Shown here: positions 18,767 to 27,200 of the stretch, piece by piece | Layout of the letters: the number at the start of each line of letters is the position of its first letter | Numbering within the stretch: position 1 is the stretch's first letter | Assembly (NCBI RefSeq): GCF_000971055.1 | Contig: NZ_LARW01000047.1 | Span: 30,743 to 94,742 of the forward strand | Length of the DNA stretch: 64,000 nt | Source: Sphingomonas sp. SRS2 | Lineage (GTDB): Bacteria; Pseudomonadota; Alphaproteobacteria; Sphingomonadales; Sphingomonadaceae | Direction: 5' to 3' | Translations under genes and position numbers: made by a program | Notes under the pieces: model-generated | What the model saw: the letters and a program-made list of their open reading frames with translations, nothing else | Told to the model about the DNA's origin: nothing | Databases searched by the model: none

Positions 18767-20659
18767 CTAGTAGACCAGCCTGATCCCGGCATAGGCGGCG
18801 CGGCCCGGCTGCCCGAAGCCCGCCGCCGTCTGGTAGCGCTCGTCGAACAGATTCTCGATGCGTCCGTAGAGTTCTACGCTGTTGGTCAACGGCATAGCGG
18901 CGCGCAGATCGACCAGCACATAGTCGCCTAGCCGGGTGAAGTGCCCCGGATCATCGAAGCTGCGTGAGACATGGCTGATCGTCGCGCCGGTGCTGAGGCC
19001 GAACGGCCACCTGTAATCGCCGGTTACATTCACCGTCTGGCGCGGACGCCGGGCGAGTTGCTTGCCGAAATTCGGGTCGGTCGGCTCGTGATTGACCGAC
19101 TTGCTGTAGGTATAGTTGGCGGTGAACAGCAGATCCCTGGCCGGCTCGATACGCAATTCGATCTCGGCGCCTCGCGCTCGCGCGCGGGCGATATTGGCGT
19201 AGGTGAAGGTGCCCAGGTCGAAGTCGATCTGGTTGGCCACTTTACGCTGGAACCATGTCGCGCGAACCTCGACCGCGTCGCCGATCAGCTTCTGGGTGAT
19301 GCCGGCATCCCAGCCCTTCGCTTCTTCGGGCTGCAAGCCCAGCGTCCCGAAATCTCCATAGAGCTGATAGAGCGAGGGCGCCTTGAAGCCCTCGCTATAG
19401 CTTGCACGGACGATGGTCGTCCCGGCATTGGGCGTATAGGCGAGGTCCGCGCTCAGCGTCGTCGCATCACCGAACTGGCTGTGGTCGTCATAGCGGATGC
19501 CCGCGCCGGCGTTGAGCCCTTCGATCGGTGTGGCGTGCAGATCGAGATAGACGCTGTCGAGATTGGCCTTGGCCCGGGCCGTCGCCGGCGGTCCGGAAAA
19601 GGCGCTGATCGTGCGGAGCTTCTCTTCCTGATGCTCGGCGCCGAAGGTGGCCCGGGCGATGCCGAGATCGGCGACGCCCTGATATTCGAAGCGCAGATTG
19701 CGACCGCGTCCGTCGAAATTCTTCACCGGCACGGCAGCGGGGTCATAGGTGTCGCGATCGATCCGGGTGAAGGCCGCGGCCAGCCGGTTCCTGAGCTTTC
19801 CGTCCAGCAGGTCTGCGTTCAGGCCGGCATAGCCGACGATCTGCTGCTGGCGCTGATACTCGTCGGTATCGCCGATCGAGTAGGTCGGCGGCGGAAAGCC
19901 GTCGAGGTCGACCTTGCTCTTCGTATAGAAGCCGCGCACGTCGAGCGAGATGCCGTCGGCCAGTTCGGTATTGGTCTTCACATAGCTGCCGAACAGGTGA
20001 TGGCCGTCCTTCTCGGCGCCGCCTTCGGCGACCGAGATGCTATCGGTGGTCAGATAGCCCGCGCCCGCGCTGATCGCGGTCGGGCCGACCCGGCCAGTGA
20101 TTGCACCCGAAAGCCGGCCGGTTTCGAAGCTGCCATATTCGCCGCTCGCGCGCAGCTCCAGGCTGTCGCTCGGCGCACGGGTGATGATGTTGACCACGCC
20201 GCCGATCGCCTGGCTGCCCCACAGCACCGACTGCGGCCCGCGCAATATCTCGATCCGCTCGAGATTGTCGGTGAGCAGATCGGCGAAGCTGAAGCCGCCG
20301 CCCGGCGCGGACGGATCGTTGAGCTTGACGCCGTCGATCAGCGCGACCGTCTGGTCGCTCTGCGCGCCACGGATGAACACGCTGGTGATCGTGCCGAGGC
20401 CGCCGTTGCGCTGGATGGTGATGCCGGGCATCGTCCGCAGCAGATCGGCGACTGACGCGGTCTGGCGCCGCTCGATCGTGTCGATATCGATTACGCTGAT
20501 CGACTTGCCGACCTCGGACAATTTCTGTTCTGAGCGGCTGGCGGTGACGACGATCGTCTCGCCATCGGCCTCAGCCTCTTCGGCCCGAACAGGGGTGGAC
20601 AACAGGATCGCGGGCAACAGCGCCAGCGCCGGAATCAGGTTTCTTGTAAACGTCCGCAT
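18767..20659 (-). CDS. btuB: TonB-dependent cobalamin receptor BtuB
   Basis: Outer-membrane receptor for vitamin B12, 630 residues. It has a Sec signal (ending PVRAE), a TonB box-like ETIVVTAS, the plug domain (SVADLLRTMPGITIQRNGG, FIRGAQSDQTVALIDGVKLND, RIEILRGPQSVLWGSQAIGGVVNIIT) and a 22-strand barrel ending in ...YAGIRLVY with the terminal aromatic residue. The ATG at 20659 has GGAGG eight bases upstream. A cobalamin riboswitch precedes it, which fixes the substrate class better than the sequence alone. Confidence 0.93.
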   Translation of the reverse strand: MRTFTRNLIPALALLPAILLSTPVRAEEAEADGETIVVTASRSEQKLSEVGKSISVIDIDTIERRQTASVADLLRTMPGITIQRNGGLGTITSVFIRGAQSDQTVALIDGVKLNDPSAPGGGFSFADLLTDNLERIEILRGPQSVLWGSQAIGGVVNIITRAPSDSLELRASGEYGSFETGRLSGAITGRVGPTAISAGAGYLTTDSISVAEGGAEKDGHHLFGSYVKTNTELADGISLDVRGFYTKSKVDLDGFPPPTYSIGDTDEYQRQQQIVGYAGLNADLLDGKLRNRLAAAFTRIDRDTYDPAAVPVKNFDGRGRNLRFEYQGVADLGIARATFGAEHQEEKLRTISAFSGPPATARAKANLDSVYLDLHATPIEGLNAGAGIRYDDHSQFGDATTLSADLAYTPNAGTTIVRASYSEGFKAPSLYQLYGDFGTLGLQPEEAKGWDAGITQKLIGDAVEVRATWFQRKVANQIDFDLGTFTYANIARARARGAEIELRIEPARDLLFTANYTYSKSVNHEPTDPNFGKQLARRPRQTVNVTGDYRWPFGLSTGATISHVSRSFDDPGHFTRLGDYVLVDLRAAMPLTNSVELYGRIENLFDERYQTAAGFGQPGRAAYAGIRLVY

Positions 20660-20789
20660 GGATTTCCTCCCATGGATTAACCATCGGGGCCACGTCGGAA
20701 GAGATATCTGCCCCGCGCACGACCCCAGTCGAACGTCGTCACGCGAGGATATTGCCTCGATCATGTGGTGCACCCCGCCCGCATGATGG

Positions 20790-20975
20790 AACGACCGCGA
20801 CGGGCAGGTTTCCTGGCTCTCGGGTCTTCGCGTTTCGTCCGGCCTTCCCAGATGCCGGAGCACCCAGTGACGTATTGGACGATCGCTCACCGATCACAGT
20901 TGCGGGGGCAGCCTCGGCCTGCGGGACGACCCCGCTTCCGAATTCCCTTTTTCCCGTTTCCGGGAACCTGTCGCG
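20790..20975 (-). promoter_or_regulatory. Cobalamin (B12) riboswitch upstream of btuB
   Basis: On the minus strand the conserved elements occur in order: GGTTCCCGG near the 5' end (about 20972), GCTGCCCCCGCAACTGT (about 20900-20916), the stem around GTCACTGGGTG (about 20861-20872), and the B12 box AGCCAGGAAACCTGCC (20803-20818). These are the class signatures of the cobalamin riboswitch. It lies about 130 bp before the btuB start, so B12 binding should switch receptor expression off. Confidence 0.93.
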
Positions 20976-21154
20976 CCGCGGCCTCTAGGCGGAGGATCGC
21001 GGTTAGGCAAGGCGTTCATTGCGGTGCAGCAACGACAGCGGATGCGCGCCCCCCTTTGTGCGCTAGTGCGTTTTTCCTGCTTCTGCGCCGGTCTATGGGC
21101 CTCCATATAGTTGTGATGCCTGGGCCTTCATGTGTCTGGCAACGCATTGATGCG

Positions 21155-21179
21155 CATTGCAATATGGCAATGACATTGC
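21155..21179. promoter_or_regulatory. CATTGC dyad and direct repeat upstream of the secretion operon
   Basis: CATTGC-N6-GCAATG (21155-21172) is followed by a third CATTGC (21174-21179), 65 bp before the first gene of the secretion-CHAT operon. The symmetry suggests an operator; the regulator is unknown. The 584-bp gap between btuB and this operon holds the riboswitch and this element and nothing else I can support. Confidence 0.35.
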
Positions 21180-21243
21180 TGACGAACGGGACTAAGACGA
21201 CCCGCAAGGCGGAGGGGTTCGCCAGGGGCATTCGGGGGGAATC

Positions 21244-23019
21244 TTGCGCAAGTCGCTTTTCTCAGCAGCTGCCGTTTCGGCGCTGCTTTTCACAATCGCA
21301 TCGAACGCCGCGTTCGCGCAGGTCGCGCCGCCGGCCGCCGCGCAACTCGCTGCTCCGACCCGTGAGGAGATCGACCGGCGTCCGCAGGCGACCGCGCCGC
21401 GATCGGCGCGGCTGACCGTCGACGGCGATATCGAGCGTGCGCCCTGCGCTCTCGACTCCCCCGCTTATGCCGACATCAAGGTGACGATCACCGAAGCTCA
21501 GTTCAATAATCTTCAGGGCGTCAGCCCCGAAGAGCTGAAGGCGAGCTATGCCTCGCTGCTCGGCCCCGATCGGCCGATCAGCACGATCTGCACGATTCGC
21601 GACGCCGCGGCGACCGAACTGCGCCGCAAGGGATATCTCGCGGCGGTGCAGGTGCCGGTGCAACGGATCGAAAATGGCGTCGTCCGCTTCGAGGTGCTGT
21701 TCGCGAAGATCGTCGCGATCCGGGTGCGCGGCGACGCGGGCAAAGCCGAGGGGCTGCTCGCCGGCTATCTCAAGCATCTGACCGAAGAGAAGGTTTTCAA
21801 CCGCTTCGTTGCGGAACGCTATCTGCTGCTGTCGCGCGATCTGCCGGGCTATGAGGTCCGCCTCGCGCTCAAGCCCGCCGGTGGCGCGCCGGGCGAACTG
21901 GTCGGCGAGGTGAGCGTCACCCGCAGCCCGATCGACGTGAGCGCGAGCCTGCAGAATTTCTCGTCGCGCAGCTCGGGCCGCTGGACCGGCGCGGTGGCTG
22001 CGCAGGCCTATGGGCTGCTCGGCGGCGACCGGTTGAGCGCATCGCTATCGAGCACGACCGACTTCCGCGAGCAGCAGATCGCCCAGATCGGCTATGACAC
22101 GCGGCTGGGCAGCGAAGGCCTGACCTGGAGCGGCAACTTCACCTATGCCTGGTCGAAGCCGGATCTCGGCGCGGCGGGCGCTGCCGGGGTGGCGCTCAAG
22201 GCGCGCACGCTCTTCGCGACCGGCGAATTGCGATATCCGATCGTTCGCAGCCAGGCGTTGAGCATCGTCGGTGCGGGCGGCATGGATTATCTGAACCAGA
22301 CCGTGGCCTTTTATGCGGCGGGTACGAAGATCGATCTGTCGCGTGATCATCTGCGTGTCGGCTTCCTGCGCCTCGACATGGATGCGGCCGACATCGCCGA
22401 GCAGCGCGTGCCGATGTGGCGCGCCTCGGGCTCGGTGGAGCTGCGCAAGGGGCTCGACATTCTCGATGCCTCGCCCCGCATTCCGCCGGCCACGCCGCTC
22501 AGCGTCATCGGCCCCAGCCGCCGCGAAGGCGATCCGACATCGACCCTGGTTCGCGCCTCGGCCTCGGTCGAACTGAACCTCGGCAAAGGTTTCTGGATCG
22601 CGGCGACGCCGCGCGCCCAATATGCCTTCGATCCGCTGTTCAGTTTCGAGGAAATGTCGGCGGGCAATTATTCAATCGGTCGCGGCTATGATCCGGGCGT
22701 TATCACGGGTGACAGCGGCGTTGGCAGCGGATTTGAACTGCGGATGCCGCGCCTTGCGCCGCTTCCCAAGGTGAACCTCTCGTTGCAGCCGTTCGCCTTC
22801 ACCGATGTGATGTGGGTGTGGAACCGCGGCATCCCGCTTCCCGCTAATCCCGATTTCATCGCCTCGGTCGGCGCGGGCGTGCGCGCTATGCTCAACAATC
22901 GTTTCCGCATCGACGGCACCATCGCGGTGCCGCTGAAGGCGGGCGGTCTGCAGACCCGCAACCGCGACCCCCGTTTCCTCGTATCCCTTTCATCCAAGCT
23001 CTGGCCCTGGGACAACTGA
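21244..23019 (+). CDS. Two-partner secretion outer-membrane transporter (ShlB/FhaC/HecB family, TpsB)
   Basis: 591-residue outer-membrane protein that exports a TpsA partner. A Sec signal (cut near AFAQ) is followed by a POTRA_2-type region (about 75-180: GYLAAVQVPVQRIENGVVRFEVL) and a ShlB-type 16-strand barrel (SLQNFSSRSSGRWTGAVAAQAYGLLGGDRLSASL...), ending FLVSLSSKLWPW with aromatic residues. A TTG at 21244 is the start that includes the full signal peptide. The next gene begins two bases after its stop and encodes an exoprotein of the expected type. Confidence 0.9.
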   Translation: MRKSLFSAAAVSALLFTIASNAAFAQVAPPAAAQLAAPTREEIDRRPQATAPRSARLTVDGDIERAPCALDSPAYADIKVTITEAQFNNLQGVSPEELKASYASLLGPDRPISTICTIRDAAATELRRKGYLAAVQVPVQRIENGVVRFEVLFAKIVAIRVRGDAGKAEGLLAGYLKHLTEEKVFNRFVAERYLLLSRDLPGYEVRLALKPAGGAPGELVGEVSVTRSPIDVSASLQNFSSRSSGRWTGAVAAQAYGLLGGDRLSASLSSTTDFREQQIAQIGYDTRLGSEGLTWSGNFTYAWSKPDLGAAGAAGVALKARTLFATGELRYPIVRSQALSIVGAGGMDYLNQTVAFYAAGTKIDLSRDHLRVGFLRLDMDAADIAEQRVPMWRASGSVELRKGLDILDASPRIPPATPLSVIGPSRREGDPTSTLVRASASVELNLGKGFWIAATPRAQYAFDPLFSFEEMSAGNYSIGRGYDPGVITGDSGVGSGFELRMPRLAPLPKVNLSLQPFAFTDVMWVWNRGIPLPANPDFIASVGAGVRAMLNNRFRIDGTIAVPLKAGGLQTRNRDPRFLVSLSSKLWPWDN

Positions 23020-23021
23020 TC

Positions 23022-26000
23022 ATGCGTAGCGTTCCTTCCGACATCTTCGCCGCCGAGCGGGGCCGCGCGAAGTCCAAATCGCGGACGATGACCTCGATGG
23101 CCGTCCTCGCGACGCTGCTAGCGATGCCGATGAAGGAGCAACTCGCGTCGGCCTGCGGGTTCGATTTTGCGGGCGCACCGCCATCTGGAACGGGGTTCAA
23201 CGTCGGCTTTGATTCGCAGAATGGCGACACGATCGTCACACTCACGCAGTCAACGCCAGTGACGATCGACTGGACGCCGGGCACCAGCGCCCTGGCCGCC
23301 AACGGCGGCACGGGAGCGATCGACTTCCTGGCCGCAGGCGATCACGCCTCTTATGTCAATCAGAGCGGCGTGACCGACTTCACCGTGCTGAACCTCATTT
23401 CCGGCACCAGCGGTCGCGCGGTTGCCCTCAACGGCGCCATCGACAGCAAGATCGATGGCGTGCGCGGCGGCAATGTGTTTTTCTACAGCTCGGGCGGATT
23501 TCTGGTTGGCAGCGGTGCGAATCTGGATGTTGGGTCGTTGATCCTGACGAGCGTCCCGATCGACAATTTCGATGCCAACGGCTTCACGGCCAGCGGCTTG
23601 GCTAACGCCACGTCCAGCGTTCAGATCGCGAACAATGCGACGATAACCACGAATAATTTTGTGGGCCTCGTTGCGCCGCGTATTGTGCAGAACGGCAATG
23701 TCACAACCGGTTCTTTCGGATCCATTACCGGCGGCAGCGTGGCCTATGTCGCGGCGGAGCAGGCGGATCTGAGCTTCAACGCCGGCAACGGTCTGTTCGA
23801 CATTACAGTGCCGATGAACGGCGGCACCGGTAGCTCAAATGCGATCACGCATGGCGGCATGACCGCCATCAACGTTGCCGAAAATGTGCAGCGTGGCGTC
23901 TATCTGGTTGCCGTGCCCAAGAACACCGCGATTACGATGGCGTTGACGGGCGGGACCTTCGCATTCGATGTCGCTGAAGGCGTCGAGCTTACAAATCTGG
24001 GGGTGGTGCTGACCGCTGGCCGAAACACCTCGTCCGAGTCGATCGCCGCATTGGGCGATGCCACCGGCGTGGGCACGGTCAATGTCTCCGGAAACACGAT
24101 GATCAACGCTCCGACGCACATCCGGTCGGGCGTCGCGACGGCATTCAGCGGCAGCCTGAATATCAGCACTTCCGGCGGACCTGCCAGCATCTACGCCGGC
24201 GCGAGCACGGCTTTCGCCGGCACCGTTTCGATCAACACCTCGCCGCTCTTCGGAGTCGCTCGAGGCGGCGACATCAATATCGATGCCGTAGGCGGCGCGT
24301 CTCTTTCGTTTCAGGGAGATGTCGAGCTTCGTGCCGATGCCTTCTCGTTTCTCGACGGTATGGCCGAAGGCGGCGATGTCAGGATCGCCGCAACGGGTAC
24401 CGGCAGCGACATAACTTTTTCCCAACAGCTGGACATCTTCGCGAGCGGCACCGGCGGCTCGGGCGGAGAGGGCAGCGGCGCCGACGGCTACGGCGGCGAT
24501 ATCGAGATCTCGGCCGATGGTTCGGGCGCCATGGTTACGTTGAGCGGAACCAGCACCCTCGCTGCCAACGGCCTCGGCGGCGCCAGCTTCGATGGCGACG
24601 GCGGCTATGGCTATGGCGGCAAGATAAACCTCAAGACCGGCATGAACGGCGGCACGCTCGCGCTGGGCACAACCCTGACGGCCCATGCGGACGGCATCGG
24701 CGGGACGAGCGAGAGTTCCGAAGGCTTTGGCGGCGGGGGAGAGGGCGGCCAGGTGATTGTCGAATCGCTGCATAGCGGCGGCTCGGTAACGGGCGGCACT
24801 GTCTCGATATATGCGCTGGGCGTGGGTGGAGACGCCAGCGCGAACGCCGTCGGCGGCGATGGCGTGGGCGGGCTGGTAAGCTTCAACACTGGCACGCCCG
24901 ATTTCGAGACCGCGCCCGGTGGGGCGCTCACCATCAACACGAAAGCCTATGGCGATGCTTCGGGAACGGGCGGCGCTGGCGGTACTGGCGGCACCGGTCA
25001 GGGCGGCCGTGACAATGATGGCGAAATCAGCGGCGCCTATGCCAACAGCTTTTCGGGCAACTTGCGGTTCCAGGGCCAGGGCCTCGAACTGAAGGCCAAT
25101 GGCACGGGCGGCGACGGCATAGCCGGAGAGGGCGCCAGTGGCGGCTTCGGCGGCACCGGGCGGGGCGGCGACGTTCAATTCTTCGCCGTGACCGGGGGCG
25201 AACAAAATTTCGCGCTGAATACCTCCTATGCGTCGACGGTCAGCCTCTATGCGACTGGGCAGGGGGGTGACGGCAATATCGTCACCGGCGATACGTCGGG
25301 GCAGGACGGTGGCAATGGCGGCGCGGCCTATGGCGGCTATATTCAGCTCGGCGCGACAACCGGCGATGGCGAGATCGAGGTGGCCAACAGCTCGCTGCTC
25401 GACGCCAGCGCGCTTGGGGGCACGGGCGGCCGCGGCACCAGCATGGTCGACGATGCCGATGTCGAAGGCGGCTCGGGCGGCCAGGGTGGCTTCGCCCGGG
25501 GCGGAACCATCATCGTCGGTTTGCTGAGCGGCCGGAATACCGACGCGAACCTCGGCAGCGCCTCATTTGGCAGCGTGACGGCGATCACTTCCGCCGGCGG
25601 CGGTCTCGGCGGTACCGGCGCGATTGGCGGCAGTAGCAGTGCAGACGGCATTGGCGGGCGCGGCGGTAACGCGGAAGGCGGCTATGTCTATGTCGGCGCG
25701 GAGGGCGGTACGGCCACGCTTTCCTCGCTCAACATCATCGCCTTCGGTGAGGGCGGCCCAAGCGGAGAGGGCCCCGATTCGATGCCGTCCGGCTTGAAGG
25801 GCGACGGGATCGGCGGAGCGTTCGAGCTCGCATCGACCTATCGCTATCAGGAAGGCAGCTCGTCATTCCTGAACACGGACGAACGCGGCACGCTGCGGAT
25901 CGGCACCGGCAACGTCAGCGGGAACGGGGCGCCGACGCTGATCGCGACCATTTCGGGCCGTGCTGGCGTTTTAGGCACGGGTGCGCCAAGCCCCGATATC

Positions 26001-27200
26001 GGCCAGTTCTATATTCATACCGAGGGTGGTGACATCACCATCGACAATGCGTCGATACAGGCTGAGGGCAACACGCTGCCGCCCGCCTTCAGTGGCGGTC
26101 AGCCGCTGGATGGCGAGGGGCCGTCGATCATCGCTGCCAATGACGGCGACATCGCGTTCGGCAATTTCCTTCTGACCGTCGACGACATCGACGCCGTGCA
26201 AGCGGACTATGTCAGTTTCATCGCCGACTCGGGAAATCTCACTTTCGCCAGCTGCTTCATTAATTCAACGCCATGTTCGGGCGTTACCGTCGGCGGTGGC
26301 GGCGGCGAGGAAGAGGGGCAGGTAGAGATCATAACGACGAACAGCGATCTCGATCAGGCGGTCGTTGGCGAGCTCTATGAAGAAACGATCGAAGTATCGG
26401 GCGGGTCGGGCGACTTCACCTATTCGTTGAGCGGCGCACCCGAATGGCTTTCTATCGACAGTGAAACGGGTCAGCTGAGCGGAACGCCGCCGGAAGGATC
26501 GACCGGTTCGGTGCCATTCTTCGTCATCGTCTCCGACAACATCGCGGAAACATCGGACTCGATGTCGTTCGCGTTCACCGTTCGCGCCGCCGAGGTGAAC
26601 CCGTCGCCGCCGCCGCCGCCGGTATCACCTCCACCGCCGCCGCCGCCGCCGCCGCCGCCTCCTCCTCCTCCTCCGGTGTCACCGCCGCCGCCGGTCGACC
26701 CCGTGTCGCCGCCGCCTCCGCCGGTCGATCCGGTGTCACCGCCGCCACCGCCGATCATCGAGGATCCGGTGATCGTCGACGCGGTGACGCAGGAGACGAG
26801 CCAGATCACCTCGAGCATCCAGTCTTCGCTGACCGGCACCCGCACCGCGGGCGGCAGCGTCAGCAGCAGCTCGACCGGCAACACCAGCGCGACTGGTTCG
26901 GGCGAAGCGGGCAGTTCGGGCTCCAGCGCCGGATCAACCACCCAGACCGCCAGCGCCGATGATAGCGGAGGCAGCGCCGCCGATGAGGGCGGCGATGACG
27001 AGGGCGGCGAGGATAGCGCCAGCACGGCGAGTTCCGGCGGCGCGGTCGGCGGCACTAATGTGCTGATTGACACCAGCCGCGTGAACACGGGCGGGCCGCA
27101 GATCGACACGCCGATTACCAGCGGCGGCAACAGCAGTCTGTGGAGCGGGGCCGATGGTATCGGCGACACCGGCTCTGACGGACCAGGGGGGAATCAGTGA
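23022..27200 (+). CDS. Large two-partner-secretion exoprotein (FHA N-terminal domain, Gly-rich, Ig-like, polyproline)
   Basis: 1392-residue secreted protein, probable cargo of the preceding transporter. It has an extended basic N-terminus and signal peptide (cut near QLASA), then a TPS/filamentous-haemagglutinin N-terminal domain (about 45-290: GNVFFYSSGGFLVGSGANLDVG, NFVGLVAPRIVQNGNVTTGS). Long Gly/Ala/Asn-rich beta-helix repeats follow (about 450-960). A putative Ig-like He_PIG domain (about 1103-1190) precedes a proline stretch (about 1197-1245) and a Ser/Thr/Gly tail. No toxin domain is visible at the C-terminus. Its 3' end overlaps the CHAT gene. Confidence 0.85.
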   Translation: MRSVPSDIFAAERGRAKSKSRTMTSMAVLATLLAMPMKEQLASACGFDFAGAPPSGTGFNVGFDSQNGDTIVTLTQSTPVTIDWTPGTSALAANGGTGAIDFLAAGDHASYVNQSGVTDFTVLNLISGTSGRAVALNGAIDSKIDGVRGGNVFFYSSGGFLVGSGANLDVGSLILTSVPIDNFDANGFTASGLANATSSVQIANNATITTNNFVGLVAPRIVQNGNVTTGSFGSITGGSVAYVAAEQADLSFNAGNGLFDITVPMNGGTGSSNAITHGGMTAINVAENVQRGVYLVAVPKNTAITMALTGGTFAFDVAEGVELTNLGVVLTAGRNTSSESIAALGDATGVGTVNVSGNTMINAPTHIRSGVATAFSGSLNISTSGGPASIYAGASTAFAGTVSINTSPLFGVARGGDINIDAVGGASLSFQGDVELRADAFSFLDGMAEGGDVRIAATGTGSDITFSQQLDIFASGTGGSGGEGSGADGYGGDIEISADGSGAMVTLSGTSTLAANGLGGASFDGDGGYGYGGKINLKTGMNGGTLALGTTLTAHADGIGGTSESSEGFGGGGEGGQVIVESLHSGGSVTGGTVSIYALGVGGDASANAVGGDGVGGLVSFNTGTPDFETAPGGALTINTKAYGDASGTGGAGGTGGTGQGGRDNDGEISGAYANSFSGNLRFQGQGLELKANGTGGDGIAGEGASGGFGGTGRGGDVQFFAVTGGEQNFALNTSYASTVSLYATGQGGDGNIVTGDTSGQDGGNGGAAYGGYIQLGATTGDGEIEVANSSLLDASALGGTGGRGTSMVDDADVEGGSGGQGGFARGGTIIVGLLSGRNTDANLGSASFGSVTAITSAGGGLGGTGAIGGSSSADGIGGRGGNAEGGYVYVGAEGGTATLSSLNIIAFGEGGPSGEGPDSMPSGLKGDGIGGAFELASTYRYQEGSSSFLNTDERGTLRIGTGNVSGNGAPTLIATISGRAGVLGTGAPSPDIGQFYIHTEGGDITIDNASIQAEGNTLPPAFSGGQPLDGEGPSIIAANDGDIAFGNFLLTVDDIDAVQADYVSFIADSGNLTFASCFINSTPCSGVTVGGGGGEEEGQVEIITTNSDLDQAVVGELYEETIEVSGGSGDFTYSLSGAPEWLSIDSETGQLSGTPPEGSTGSVPFFVIVSDNIAETSDSMSFAFTVRAAEVNPSPPPPPVSPPPPPPPPPPPPPPPPVSPPPPVDPVSPPPPPVDPVSPPPPPIIEDPVIVDAVTQETSQITSSIQSSLTGTRTAGGSVSSSSTGNTSATGSGEAGSSGSSAGSTTQTASADDSGGSAADEGGDDEGGEDSASTASSGGAVGGTNVLIDTSRVNTGGPQIDTPITSGGNSSLWSGADGIGDTGSDGPGGNQ

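Noticed and set aside
20677..20684. TTAACCAT resembling a CtrA half-site before btuB
   Set aside because: Single half-site with no second half at the right spacing, lying between the riboswitch and the start codon.
24400..25800. Repetitive Gly-rich DNA considered as CRISPR or tandem repeat array
   Set aside because: The repeats are irregular and in frame; they encode the beta-helix repeats of the exoprotein.
26600..26757. GC-rich proline-codon run considered as a structural DNA element
   Set aside because: It is in frame with the exoprotein and encodes a polyproline linker.
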